NCBI RefSeq assembly: GCF_001672815.1
Contig: NZ_LZKK01000340.1
Location: forward strand, 1-46,625
Length of the DNA: 46,625 nucleotides
Reading direction: 5' to 3'
From: Mycobacterium sp. E796
GTDB taxonomy: Bacteria > Actinomycetota > Actinomycetes > Mycobacteriales > Mycobacteriaceae
The notes under the pieces were generated by a model that searched no databases, was not told the DNA's origin, and saw only the letters and a program-made list of their open reading frames with translations. The translations under genes were made by a program, and so were the position numbers. Below, piece after piece: positions 32,707-41,492 of this stretch (position 1 is the stretch's first letter; every line of letters starts with the position of its first letter).

Positions 32707-33273
32707 CTAGAGCTCTTGCTGGCGGCGCTCGTACACCGTCACCCGATCGTGTTGGCCCCACCACTGCACCGGCTGATGGGAATCGACTTCGGCCCAGTCG
32801 GTTTCGAGTATCCGGTGCATGCGATCGTCGCCGGTGGCGCCGCCCTGGCCATCGCCGACGTAGATGACGCGATTTCCTTTGTAGGCCAGCAGGATTCGCG
32901 CACCGACGTCCTGACCGTGGGGCGGCCAGGAAAGGAGCAGCGTCCGCTCGGGGTGTGACGCCGCCGCTTCGGCGCAGTCCTTCGCGACGACTGGGACGTG
33001 CTGGACTTCGTCGTGCCATCCGTTGGTGGCCAGACCCGCGCCCGGGTTGAGGTCGTAGCAGACGACGCCGACGCCTACCTGCGCGAGCAGGTAGGCCCAG
33101 TAACCCGTCCCGGCGAGCGGATCGACGAGGCCGCCGTCGGCGTGCTTCGCGACGAACGTCACGGTGTCGGGGTCGGGAATGGTCCAGCAGTACTTACGGA
33201 CGAGCAGCTGCCGGTTCGGCGCGCGCGCCATGCTTTCTTCGACGCTTCGGTCCAAACGGAACTCACCGACCAC
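32707..33273 (-). CDS. Class I methyltransferase-like protein, 5' end disrupted or unresolved
   Basis: From GTG 33273 this is 188 residues. A Rossmann motif I is visible as DPLAGTGYWAYLLAQVGVGVVCYDLNP (from residue 51), a catalytic-loop-like SWPPHGQ and IYVGDGQGGATGDD. The same frame stays open 51 codons upstream (to 33426) and reads like protein (DINNPYWDAVRD, ADSFRGNPV), but contains no ATG, GTG or TTG. A likely leaderless start, ATG 33454 with a -10 seven bases before it, is in another frame. A frameshift between about 33390 and 33450, or an ATT/CTG start, would explain this. Substrate unknown. Confidence 0.65.
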   Translation of the reverse strand: MVGEFRLDRSVEESMARAPNRQLLVRKYCWTIPDPDTVTFVAKHADGGLVDPLAGTGYWAYLLAQVGVGVVCYDLNPGAGLATNGWHDEVQHVPVVAKDCAEAAASHPERTLLLSWPPHGQDVGARILLAYKGNRVIYVGDGQGGATGDDRMHRILETDWAEVDSHQPVQWWGQHDRVTVYERRQQEL

Positions 33274-33453
33274 GGGGTTACCCCGAAAGCTGTCGGCCTC
33301 GACGCAATCCCTGACGGCGTCCCAATAGGGATTGTTGATGTCCGAATCGTCCGTGTCGAAGACCTTTCGTGCGCTGTCTTGCAGACAAATGTTGCGCCGC
33401 GTCGTGTCCGCGGCGGGTCCGGAATGTTAAATCGAATGTCGTTCCGGCGGCCA

Positions 33454-33480
33454 TCGTCGCCAGGCTAAAGTGTGCGGCCA
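33454..33480. promoter_or_regulatory. Compact bidirectional promoter with overlapping -10 elements
   Basis: On the plus strand TAAAGT (33466-33471) lies 8 bp before the Rv0907-type ATG. On the minus strand TAGCCT (33467-33462) lies 7 bp before an ATG at 33454. The two hexamers share the TA at 33466-33467. Both strands could thus start leaderless mRNAs from one 27-bp segment. Confidence 0.55.
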
Positions 33481-35069
33481 TGACGAAACGCGCGGCGACC
33501 GCGGCGTCGCTCGCTTTGCTCGCGTTAACGGGGTGTGGGCCTGCGCGTCCGGTGTCCAGCCCGCCGCCCGCGGTGTCCGACGCGCCGCCCAACGAGGTGT
33601 CGGGCCTGACGATCCCCGCCGGTCGGATCGACGAGGCCGTGGCGAAGGTCGACGGCCTGGTCGGCGACCTGATGAAAGGCACCGGCATCCCAGGGATGGC
33701 CGTAGCCATCGTTCATGGCGGTAAGACAATATACGCCAAGGGTTTTGGGGTCAGGGATACCAGCAAGGGCGATGCGCAGGACAACAAGGTAGACGCCGAC
33801 ACGGTCTTCCAATTGGCGTCGGTATCCAAGTCGGTCGGTGCGACGGTAGTGGCGCACCAGGTCGCCGGCAACGCCGTCACCTGGGACATGCCCGCGGTGT
33901 CCAAGCTGCCGTGGTTCGCGCTGAGCGACCCGTACGTCACCAGCCACGTGACCATCGCCGACCTGTACTCGCACCATTCCGGACTGCCCGACCACGCCGG
34001 TGACAAGCTGGAGGCCCTGGGCTACGACCGCCGGCAGGTGCTCGAGCGCCTGAAGTACCTGCCGCTGGCGCCGTTCCGGAACAGCTACGCCTACACCAAC
34101 TTCGGGGTGACCGCGGCCGCCGAGGCCGTCGCGGCCGCGGCGGGCAAGCCGTGGGAGGACCTGTCCGCCGACGTGCTGTACCGCCCGCTGGGGATGACGG
34201 CGACGAGTTCGCGGTTTGCCGACTTCATCGCCAGGCCCGACCACGCCGTCAACCACGTCAAGGTCGGCGACAAGTGGGAGCCGCGCTTCCAGCGCGATCC
34301 GGATCAGCAGTCGCCCGCGGGCGGGGTGAGCTCGTCGGTCAACGACATGGCGCACTGGCTGATCATGTTGCTGGGCAACGGGACCTACCAGGGACAGCGG
34401 ATCGCCTCGCCGGAAGCCCTGCTGCCTGCCACCACCGCGCAGGTGATCGCCTCTCCCGCGACGACGCCGAAGGCCCGCTCCGGCTTCTACGGCTACGGAT
34501 TCAACGTGTCGGTCACCTCGTCGGGCCGGACCGAGTACAGCCATTCCGGCGCGTTCTCGTTGGGGGCGGCGACGAATTTCGTGGCGCTGCCGTCGGAGGA
34601 TTTGGGGATCATCGCGCTGACGAACGCCGCGCCCATCGGGGTGCCGGAGACGCTGACCGCCGAGTTCATGGATCTGGTTCAGTACGGCGAGGTTCGGGAA
34701 AACTGGGCCGAGGTGTACAAGCAGGTGATCGGCTGGATGAACAACCCGGAAGGATCGCTGGTCGGAAAGCAGCCCCCGCCCAACCCGGCCCCGGCGCGAC
34801 CGCTGCGCGACTACGCCGGCGTCTACGCCAGCGACTGCTGGGGCCCGGCCGTCGTGACCGAGCGCGATGGCGCGCTGCAGCTGTCGCTGGGGCCGAAGAA
34901 TCAAACGTTCACGTTGACACACTGGGACGGCGATACCTTCACCTTCCCCGTGATGGACGAAAACGCCCCGCCTGGAACGATTTCCAAAGCTACATTTTCT
35001 GGTTCGCCGGCAACCACCGTGAACCTGGAGTACTTCGACTCCGACAAGTTGGGGACCTTCACCCGATGA
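33480..35069 (+). CDS. Beta-lactamase/esterase-like lipoprotein (Rv0907 type)
   Basis: A 529-residue serine hydrolase of the class C beta-lactamase/DD-peptidase fold. The N-terminus is a lipoprotein signal with lipobox ALTGC (Cys at about 19). S114 and K117 form SxxK in LASVSKSVG, YTN follows in YAYTNFGVT, and HSG occurs in YSHSGAFSLG. A C-terminal beta domain (about 440-529) follows. It may act on cell-wall or ester substrates; lactamase activity cannot be assumed. ATG 33480 is next to a -10, so leaderless. It overlaps ctpE by ATGA and probably shares its transcript. Confidence 0.9.
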   Translation: MTKRAATAASLALLALTGCGPARPVSSPPPAVSDAPPNEVSGLTIPAGRIDEAVAKVDGLVGDLMKGTGIPGMAVAIVHGGKTIYAKGFGVRDTSKGDAQDNKVDADTVFQLASVSKSVGATVVAHQVAGNAVTWDMPAVSKLPWFALSDPYVTSHVTIADLYSHHSGLPDHAGDKLEALGYDRRQVLERLKYLPLAPFRNSYAYTNFGVTAAAEAVAAAAGKPWEDLSADVLYRPLGMTATSSRFADFIARPDHAVNHVKVGDKWEPRFQRDPDQQSPAGGVSSSVNDMAHWLIMLLGNGTYQGQRIASPEALLPATTAQVIASPATTPKARSGFYGYGFNVSVTSSGRTEYSHSGAFSLGAATNFVALPSEDLGIIALTNAAPIGVPETLTAEFMDLVQYGEVRENWAEVYKQVIGWMNNPEGSLVGKQPPPNPAPARPLRDYAGVYASDCWGPAVVTERDGALQLSLGPKNQTFTLTHWDGDTFTFPVMDENAPPGTISKATFSGSPATTVNLEYFDSDKLGTFTR

Positions 35070-37453
35070 TCGCGGGCCTCACCGACGCCGAGGTGGCCCG
35101 GCGGGTAGCCGAGGGCAAGAGCAACGCCGTCCCCGAACGCGCCACTCGAAGCGTCGCGGCCATCGTCCGGGCGAACGTCTTCACCCGCATCAATGCGATT
35201 CTCGGCGTCCTGCTGGTTATCGTGCTGGCGACGGGTTCGGTGATCAACGGGCTGTTCGGCCTCCTCATCATCGCCAACAGCGTCATCGGCATGGTGCAGG
35301 AAATCCGGGCCAAGCAGACTTTGGACAAGCTCGCGATCGTCGGGCAGGCGAAACCGTTGGTGCGCAGGCAATCCGGGACCACCACGCTGGTGCCGGGCGA
35401 GGTCGTGCTCGACGACATCATCGAGCTCGGCCCCGGCGACCAGGTCGTCGTCGACGGCGAGGTCGTGGAGGAGGAGAACCTCGAGGTCGATGAGTCGCTG
35501 CTGACCGGCGAGGCCGACCCGATCACCAAGGCCCCGGGGGACGCGGTGATGTCCGGCAGCTTCGTCGTCACCGGCATCGGCGCCTACCGCGCCACCAAGG
35601 TCGGCCCGGAGGCATATGCCGCCAAGCTCGCCGAGGAGGCCAGCAAGTTCAGCCTGGTGAAATCCGAACTGCGCAACGGGATCAACCGGATCCTGCAGTT
35701 CGTCACCTACTTGCTGGTGCCGGCCGGCCTGCTGACCATCTACACCCAGTTCTTCACCACGCACGCCGGCTGGCGGCAATCGGTGCTGCGGACGGTGGGC
35801 GCGCTGGTGCCAATGGTGCCCGAAGGCCTGGTCTTGCTGACGTCGGTCGCGTTCGCGGTCGGGGTCATTCGGCTCGGCCAACGCCAATGCCTGGTGCAGG
35901 AATTGCCCGCGATCGAGGGACTGGCGCGCGTCGACGTGGTGTGCGCCGACAAGACCGGCACCCTGACCGAAAGCGGCATGCGGGTTTCCGAGGTCGTGCA
36001 GGTCGCGCCGTCCGAACCGGTCGCCGACGCGCTGGCCGCGCTGGCCGCGGCCGACCCGCGCCCCAACGCAAGCATGCGGGCCATCGCCGAAACCTACGAC
36101 GGGTCCCCGGGGTGGATCCCCACTGCGACAGCGCCTTTCAAATCGGCCACCAAGTGGAGCGGGGTGTCCTTCGGCGACCGCGGCGACTGGGTGATCGGCG
36201 CGCCCGACGTGCTGCTGGATCCGGCGTCGGAGGCCGCCGAACGGGCGGAGGGCATCGGGGCCCAAGGGCTGCGGGTGCTGCTGTTGGGTCGAGCCGAGGT
36301 GGCCGTGGATCACCCCGACGCGCCGGGACGGGTCACGCCGGTCGCGCTGGTGGTGCTCGAACAAAAGGTGCGCCCCGACGCCCGCGACACCCTGGAGTAC
36401 TTTGCCGCCCAAGATGTTTCGGTCAAGGTGATCTCGGGCGACAACGCGGTGTCGGTCGGGGCCGTCGCGGGCAAGCTCGGGCTGCGCGGCGACACGATGG
36501 ACGCGCGTCAACTACCTACGGACCCGGCCCAATTGGCCGATGCGCTGGACAGCTATACCACGTTCGGACGGGTGCGGCCCGACCAGAAGCGCGCCATCGT
36601 GCGGGCGCTGCAATCGCACGGCCACAGCGTGGCGATGACCGGCGACGGCGTCAACGACGTGCTGGCGCTCAAGGACGCCGACATCGGCGTCGCGATGGGC
36701 GCCGGAAGCCAGGCGTCGCGCGCGGTCGCGCAGATCGTGTTGCTGGACAACAGGTTTGCCACGCTGCCGTATGTCGTCGCCGAGGGCCGGCGGGTGATCG
36801 GCAACATCGAGCGGGTCGCCAACCTGTTCTTGACCAAGACGGTGTACTCGGTGCTGCTGGCGCTGTTCGTGGGCATCGAATGCCTGCTCGCCAAGCCGCT
36901 CAACGCCGACCCGTTGCTGTACCCGTTTCAGCCGATCCACGTCACCATCGCGGCGTGGTTCACCATCGGGATCCCGTCGTTCATCCTGTCGCTGGCACCC
37001 AATAATGAACGCGCGTACCCGGGGTTCGTGCGCCGGGTGGTGTCGTCGGCGCTGCCTTCCGGGCTCGTCGTCGGCGCGGCGACATTCGCCTCCTACCTGG
37101 TGGCCTACCACGGGCGTCATGCCACGTTCCGCCAGCAGGAGCAGGCGTCGACGGCCGCGCTGATCACGTTGCTGGTGACCGCGCTGTGGGTCCTCGCGGT
37201 GGCGGCGCGGCCCTACCAGTGGTGGCGGGTGGCGCTGGTCGCGTTCTCCGGCGTGGCGTACGTGGTGATCTTCAGCCTCCCGCTGGCGCAGGAGAAGTTC
37301 CTGCTTGACCCGTCGAACACGGTGGTGACCTCGACCGCGGTCGGCATCGGCGTGCTGGGCGCCGCGGCGATCGAGGCGACGTGGTGGATCCGGGCCCGGA
37401 TGTTGGGGGTGCGGCCGCGGCTGTGGCGGGAGCCGGTGACGGCCGCCAAGTAA
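35066..37453 (+). CDS. ctpE: P-type cation ATPase CtpE
   Basis: A 795-residue P-type ATPase. Segments include the actuator TGE in SLLTGEADP, the PEGL of the M4 helix (VPEGLVLL, where classical Ca2+ pumps also show PEGL), the phosphorylation motif CADKTGTLT with D295, and the hinge MTGDGVNDVLALKDADIGVAMG. Mycobacterial CtpE is reported to take up Ca2+. The start ATG 35066 overlaps the lipoprotein stop. The longer frame before it is a shadow of that gene. The C-terminal third holds about six membrane helices. Confidence 0.95.
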   Translation: MIAGLTDAEVARRVAEGKSNAVPERATRSVAAIVRANVFTRINAILGVLLVIVLATGSVINGLFGLLIIANSVIGMVQEIRAKQTLDKLAIVGQAKPLVRRQSGTTTLVPGEVVLDDIIELGPGDQVVVDGEVVEEENLEVDESLLTGEADPITKAPGDAVMSGSFVVTGIGAYRATKVGPEAYAAKLAEEASKFSLVKSELRNGINRILQFVTYLLVPAGLLTIYTQFFTTHAGWRQSVLRTVGALVPMVPEGLVLLTSVAFAVGVIRLGQRQCLVQELPAIEGLARVDVVCADKTGTLTESGMRVSEVVQVAPSEPVADALAALAAADPRPNASMRAIAETYDGSPGWIPTATAPFKSATKWSGVSFGDRGDWVIGAPDVLLDPASEAAERAEGIGAQGLRVLLLGRAEVAVDHPDAPGRVTPVALVVLEQKVRPDARDTLEYFAAQDVSVKVISGDNAVSVGAVAGKLGLRGDTMDARQLPTDPAQLADALDSYTTFGRVRPDQKRAIVRALQSHGHSVAMTGDGVNDVLALKDADIGVAMGAGSQASRAVAQIVLLDNRFATLPYVVAEGRRVIGNIERVANLFLTKTVYSVLLALFVGIECLLAKPLNADPLLYPFQPIHVTIAAWFTIGIPSFILSLAPNNERAYPGFVRRVVSSALPSGLVVGAATFASYLVAYHGRHATFRQQEQASTAALITLLVTALWVLAVAARPYQWWRVALVAFSGVAYVVIFSLPLAQEKFLLDPSNTVVTSTAVGIGVLGAAAIEATWWIRARMLGVRPRLWREPVTAAK

Positions 37454-37488
37454 AATTCCGGGCGAATCCTCGGGGAAGGGGCGTGAAG

Positions 37489-37674
37489 ATGGGATTCCTG
37501 GACAAGGCGAAGGACCTGTTGGCGCAGAACGCCGACAAGGTCGAGATGGCGATCGACAAGGCCGGCGAATTCGTCGACGACAAGACGCAGGGCAAGTACT
37601 CCGACACCATCCACAAGGTGCAGGAAGAGGCGAAGAAGGCCGCCGATTCCGCTGCCACCGGCGACCAGAACTAG
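37489..37674 (+). CDS. Antitoxin of the Rv0909/MT0933 family
   Basis: A 61-residue helical protein, MGFLDKAKDLLAQNADKVE then KAGEFVDDKTQGKYSD, characteristic of the MT0933-type antitoxins. In M. tuberculosis it pairs with Rv0910 as a toxin-antitoxin system. ATG 37489 has a GGGGAAGGGG Shine-Dalgarno; a GTG two codons earlier is also possible. It begins 36 bp after ctpE and ends 5 bp before the toxin gene, so the two are co-translated. Confidence 0.9.
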   Translation: MGFLDKAKDLLAQNADKVEMAIDKAGEFVDDKTQGKYSDTIHKVQEEAKKAADSAATGDQN

Positions 37675-37679
37675 AGCGC

Positions 37680-38153
37680 ATGGCGAAACTCTCCGGATCG
37701 ATCGACGTACCACTGCCGCCCGAGGTGGCCTGGAAACACGCCTCCGACCTGTCCCGATACAAGGAATGGCTGACCATCCACCGGGTGTGGCGCAGCACGT
37801 TGCCCGACGACATCGAAAAGGGGACGGTCGTCGAGTCGATCGTCGAGGTCAAGGGCATGTACAACCGGATCAAGTGGACGGTGGTGCGCTACAAGCCGCC
37901 GGAAGGCATGACGCTGAACGGCGACGGCGTCGGCGGCGTCAAGGTGAAGCTGATGGCCAAGGTGCGGCCCGCGGACGAGGGGTCCACCGTCGGCTTCGAC
38001 GTGCACCTCGGCGGTCCGGCGCTGTTCGGGCCGATCGGCATGATCGTGGCCGCCGCGCTTCGCAGCGACATCAACCAATCGCTGCGGAACTTCGTCAGGG
38101 TGTTCACCGCCGCCGACCCGCACACGAACGGTGACGGCGGCGTCCGTCGCTGA
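37680..38153 (+). CDS. SRPBCC-fold toxin partner (Rv0910 type)
   Basis: A 157-residue START-like protein, LSGSIDVPLPPEVAWKHASDLSRYKEWLTIHRVWR then strands TVVESIVEVKGMYNRIKWTVV, and a C-terminal helix. Rv0910 was reported as the toxin of the Rv0909/Rv0910 pair, although its mechanism is unknown. The last ~13 residues are a polar tail that makes it slightly longer than the M. tuberculosis protein (about 144). ATG 37680 follows the antitoxin stop closely. Confidence 0.88.
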   Translation: MAKLSGSIDVPLPPEVAWKHASDLSRYKEWLTIHRVWRSTLPDDIEKGTVVESIVEVKGMYNRIKWTVVRYKPPEGMTLNGDGVGGVKVKLMAKVRPADEGSTVGFDVHLGGPALFGPIGMIVAAALRSDINQSLRNFVRVFTAADPHTNGDGGVRR

Positions 38154-38238
38154 GCGGCCCGATGAGTTTCCGGACCGGTGACAGTCCATATGTGTGCACC
38201 CCGATCACGGGGCCAGGACACATCAGGAGGAGATCATC

Positions 38239-39012
38239 GTGCCCATTCGTGACGGCGCGCCGCTGGGCGCTCCCTGTTGGATCGACCTGACGACGTCGGA
38301 CCTGGACCGCGCCAAAGACTTCTACGGCACGGTGTTCGGGTGGACGTTCGAGTCCGCCGGACCCGAGTACGGCGGATACGTCAACGCGGCCAAGGACGGT
38401 CGCCCCGTCGCCGGCCTGATGGCCAACCGCCCCGAGTTCGGGTCGCCGGACCAATGGGCCACCTACTTCCACACCGGCGACATCAACGCGACCGTGTCCG
38501 CGATAACCGCGGCGGGCGGCACGCTGTGCATGGGACCCCACGAGGTGCCGGCCAAGGGCCACATGGGGGTGGCGACCGACCCGTCGGGCGCGTTCTTCGG
38601 GCTGTGGCAACCGCTCGAGCACCGCGGCTTCGAGGTGATCGGGGAGGCCGGCTCCCCGGTGTGGCACCAGCTGACCACGCGCGACTTCCGCGCTGCGCTC
38701 GACTTCTACCGTGAGGTGTTCGGCTGGCGCACCGAGCTGGTTTCCGACACGGACGAATTCCGCTACGCCACCGCGTCATTCGACGGTCAGCAATTGCTCG
38801 GCGTAATGGACGGCACCAGCTGCCTGCCCGAGGGCGTTCCGTCGAATTGGAGCGTTTTCCTCGGCGCCGAGGATGTCGACAAGACGCTGCAGGTGATCGC
38901 CGATAACGGGGGCGCCGTGGTGCGGGCCGCCGAGGACACCCCGTACGGGCGGTTGGCCGCGGCGACCGACCCGACCGGCGTCGTCTTCAACCTGTCGTCG
39001 CTGCAGAGCTAG
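38239..39012 (+). CDS. Double VOC-domain protein (Rv0911 type)
   Basis: A 257-residue protein made of two vicinal-oxygen-chelate modules. The first starts CWIDLTTSDLDRAKDFYGTVFGW and the second VWHQLTTRDFRAALDFYREVFGW, with VATDPSGAFFGLWQP and AATDPTGVVFNLSS closing them. Related proteins bind hydrophobic ligands or act as glyoxalase-like enzymes. GTG 38239 has an AGGAGGAG Shine-Dalgarno and gives MPIRDGAPLGAP as in Rv0911. Confidence 0.9.
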   Translation: MPIRDGAPLGAPCWIDLTTSDLDRAKDFYGTVFGWTFESAGPEYGGYVNAAKDGRPVAGLMANRPEFGSPDQWATYFHTGDINATVSAITAAGGTLCMGPHEVPAKGHMGVATDPSGAFFGLWQPLEHRGFEVIGEAGSPVWHQLTTRDFRAALDFYREVFGWRTELVSDTDEFRYATASFDGQQLLGVMDGTSCLPEGVPSNWSVFLGAEDVDKTLQVIADNGGAVVRAAEDTPYGRLAAATDPTGVVFNLSSLQS

Positions 39013-39048
39013 CGGGCGTTAATCACACCGGCGCAGGGGCGGGTCGGC

Positions 39049-39054
39049 TAATCT
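39049..39054 (+). promoter_or_regulatory. -10 element for the Rv0912-type gene
   Basis: TAATCT matches TANNNT and ends 7 bp before the GTG start, consistent with transcription from the start codon. Confidence 0.55.
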
Positions 39055-39061
39055 TCCCCTT

Positions 39062-39487
39062 GTGACTCGCCGCCTGCGTCCCGGTTGGCTGGTCGCGCTT
39101 TTCGCCCTGCTCATCTCGGCCAGCGCCTGGATGCCGTGGCTGACGACGGCGGCGGGCGGTGGGGGTTGGGCCAGCGCCATCGGCGGGACGCACGGCAACT
39201 TGATACTGCCGAGGGGCTTCGGCGCGGGACAGCTCATCGTGTTGCTGTCCTCGACGCTGCTGGTGGCGGGGGCGATGGTGGGCCGCGGCCTGTCGGTGAA
39301 GGCCGCTTCGATTGCGGCGCTGGTCATTTCGCTGCTGATCGTCGGGCTGACGGTGTGGTACTACAAGCTCAACGTCAACCCGCCGGTATCAGCGGAATAC
39401 GGTCTTTACGTCGGCGCCGTCGCCGCGGCCTTCGCGGTGGCCTGCTCGCTCATGGCGGTGATCACGGCGCTGGCTTCGAGCCGGTGA
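39062..39487 (+). CDS. Membrane protein (Rv0912 type)
   Basis: A 141-residue protein with four hydrophobic segments (about 8-28, 53-73, 78-100 and 113-137) and little charge. Function unknown. GTG 39062 lies 7 bp after a -10 element TAATCT (39049-39054), and there is no Shine-Dalgarno, so the mRNA is probably leaderless. Its stop is 3 bp from that of the convergent VOC gene. Confidence 0.85.
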   Translation: MTRRLRPGWLVALFALLISASAWMPWLTTAAGGGGWASAIGGTHGNLILPRGFGAGQLIVLLSSTLLVAGAMVGRGLSVKAASIAALVISLLIVGLTVWYYKLNVNPPVSAEYGLYVGAVAAAFAVACSLMAVITALASSR

Positions 39488-39490
39488 CGT

Positions 39491-39979
39491 TCAGCCCGAC
39501 GGGAACTGGTGCTTGCCCGAGCCGGCGCTCTCCTCGGGCTCGTTGACGCCGAACACGAACGGCGCGAACACGACTTCGCGCCCGTCCGGGTCGCGGTAGG
39601 TGACCGCGCCCGTCGCCTCCCAATACGGGTGCTGCTGCACGGGCGCCAGGCCCGCCGCCTGCAGCCGCGCGATCGCGGCCTGCTGCGCCTGTCGGTCGGG
39701 AAAGTACAGGCACAGCTGCTCGTGGGGGTCGACGGCGACGGGCTCGGCCGCCTCGACGATCTCCAGCGTCAGGTTCCAGCTGGGCAGGCCGAAGATGGCG
39801 CCGTTGCTGCCGTAACTGGCCTCGAACGTCTCGTAGAGCGGCAGCCCCACCAGCTCACGGTAAAACCGCACGGTCTCTTCGAAGTTCGACGAGCGCCGGG
39901 CGAAGCGGAGGCCGCCGAGCGGCGCCAACTGCGGGGGCCAGTGCGTGTGCCGGCGGCGGGATCCGTGGGACATCGTCAC
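39491..39979 (-). CDS. VOC-superfamily protein
   Basis: A 162-residue glyoxalase/dioxygenase-like protein: an Arg/His-rich N-terminus, then LRFARRSSNFEETVRFYRELVGLPLYETFEASYG and EATGAVTYRDPDGREVVFAPF. GTG 39979 makes a GTGA overlap with the carotenoid oxygenase stop; ATG 39973 is the alternative start. It is third in an operon with the thiolase-like and carotenoid-oxygenase genes. I do not recall it next to Rv0913c in M. tuberculosis. A role on the cleavage product of the oxygenase is possible but unproven. Confidence 0.85.
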   Translation of the reverse strand: MTMSHGSRRRHTHWPPQLAPLGGLRFARRSSNFEETVRFYRELVGLPLYETFEASYGSNGAIFGLPSWNLTLEIVEAAEPVAVDPHEQLCLYFPDRQAQQAAIARLQAAGLAPVQQHPYWEATGAVTYRDPDGREVVFAPFVFGVNEPEESAGSGKHQFPSG

Positions 39980-41490
39980 AGCCCCACCGCGCTGGCCGCC
40001 GAGTCCGCGGTATGCCAGCGGCGCAGCTGATCGCCGGGCGCCCATGTCGAATGCGTGCCGCTGGAAATGCGTTCCGGGAGTTGGAGTTTGCACACCGGGC
40101 CGTCACCGATGCACGCGGCGTCGAAGACCAGGCAGTACGAGGCGTCGGCATTCATGTCGGTGGTCAGCGTGACCAGGTAGCCGTCGTCCTCACCGCTCCC
40201 GCCCACCCGCGGCGCCATCGCGGTCTCGCTTCCGTAGACGCCGTCGCCGAAGGAGATGCCCTCCTGGTTCCCGGTGAGCACGTCGTGTTTGACCAGGCCG
40301 TCGAACAGGAACCAGCCCGGTTTGCCGGTGGCGGCGTAGGTGTACCGGTAGGCGCTCGTGGCGTAGTCGGGGTTGATCGTCCCGAATTCGGTGATCGATT
40401 CCGACAGCTGCTCTTCGATCACCGCGCCGGTGGCCAGGTTGAAGCGCCACCGGTGCAGCCGGGCCTGCAGCCGATCCAGAGCCAGGAACCGAAAGAGCTT
40501 CTCCCACTTGGTTCCGCCGGTATCGAGCGGTTGGGGATCGCCCTCGAAGAAGCCGTCGAGTACGATCTCGTCGCCGTCCTCGTAGGCGTTGACGAAGTGC
40601 AGCACGAAGGTCGGGTCCGCCTCGAACCATCGGATGTCGCCCGTCGAGCCCCGGCGGGGGAGCACGGCGAAGCGCGACGGGATGTCGGGGTAGAAGCGCG
40701 GCAGGTGCACGTCGTGCTCGAGCAGACGCGGATCCCAGAACAACGGGAAATCGTTGAGTATCACGTAGTTTTCGGTGAAGGCCATGTCGTGCGGGAGCCG
40801 CGGTCCCGGCAGCGGGATGTCGACGTAGTGGACCAGTTCGTCGCTCTGGTCGACCACGCCGTAACGCATGTACGGCTCCTGCTTGCTGTAGTTGAAGAAC
40901 AGCAGCTCGCCGGTTTTGCTGTCGACCTTGGGATGCGCCGACACGCCCCAGTCAGTGGGGAAGCGCCCGTTCCAGGTCTCCTTGCCGATCGTGTTGGCCG
41001 AGTACGGATCGACCCGGTACAGGTCGCCGCACTGATAAAAGCTGGTCAGCGCGATTCCCCGGTGCACGATCACGTCGGTGCTCGATGCGTCCTTCATCCG
41101 GGTGCGAGCGCCCCAGCCGTCCTCCCGCTTGGTCAGTTGCACGGCCTCGGCCAAACCCGGCCACAGCGGCTCGCCGGCCTCGTTCTCTGCCAGGAAACCG
41201 TCCGTCTGGATAAAACGGTTGCGGTAAAAGGCTTTTCCGTCCCGGAAGCCGACCACGTGCAGCATGCCGTCGCCGTCGAACGGGTGGTAGGTCTTCAGCG
41301 CCGGGTGCAGCGGATTCTCGGTGTTGCGCAGGTAGATGCCGTCCAGGTCGCGGGGGATTTCCCCCTCCACGGCGGTCAGGTCGTCGGCGTCCCACTCCGT
41401 CGTCTGCGGCCGCCAGGGGCCGGTCCGGTAAGGATGGTCGTCGTCTTCGGGCAGGGTGGACAGGTACTTGCCGACGATCTCAACATCCAT
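39976..41490 (-). CDS. Carotenoid cleavage oxygenase family protein (Rv0913c type)
   Basis: A 504-residue seven-bladed propeller iron oxygenase. The four His ligands are visible in VSAHPKVD, LPHDMAF, FVLHFVNAYEDGDE and SGTHSTWAP. GIYLRNTENPLHP and HPFDGDGMLH are also family segments. These enzymes cleave carotenoids or related polyenes/stilbenes with O2. Start: ATG 41490, or GTG 41496 with a GTGA overlap onto the thiolase gene. It lies between the thiolase-like and VOC genes in one operon. Confidence 0.92.
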   Translation of the reverse strand: MDVEIVGKYLSTLPEDDDHPYRTGPWRPQTTEWDADDLTAVEGEIPRDLDGIYLRNTENPLHPALKTYHPFDGDGMLHVVGFRDGKAFYRNRFIQTDGFLAENEAGEPLWPGLAEAVQLTKREDGWGARTRMKDASSTDVIVHRGIALTSFYQCGDLYRVDPYSANTIGKETWNGRFPTDWGVSAHPKVDSKTGELLFFNYSKQEPYMRYGVVDQSDELVHYVDIPLPGPRLPHDMAFTENYVILNDFPLFWDPRLLEHDVHLPRFYPDIPSRFAVLPRRGSTGDIRWFEADPTFVLHFVNAYEDGDEIVLDGFFEGDPQPLDTGGTKWEKLFRFLALDRLQARLHRWRFNLATGAVIEEQLSESITEFGTINPDYATSAYRYTYAATGKPGWFLFDGLVKHDVLTGNQEGISFGDGVYGSETAMAPRVGGSGEDDGYLVTLTTDMNADASYCLVFDAACIGDGPVCKLQLPERISSGTHSTWAPGDQLRRWHTADSAASAVGL

Positions 41491-41492
41491 GG

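Noticed and set aside
37213..37873. Long minus-strand frames over the end of ctpE and the toxin-antitoxin genes
   Set aside because: They run antisense to three recognised genes and show no family features.
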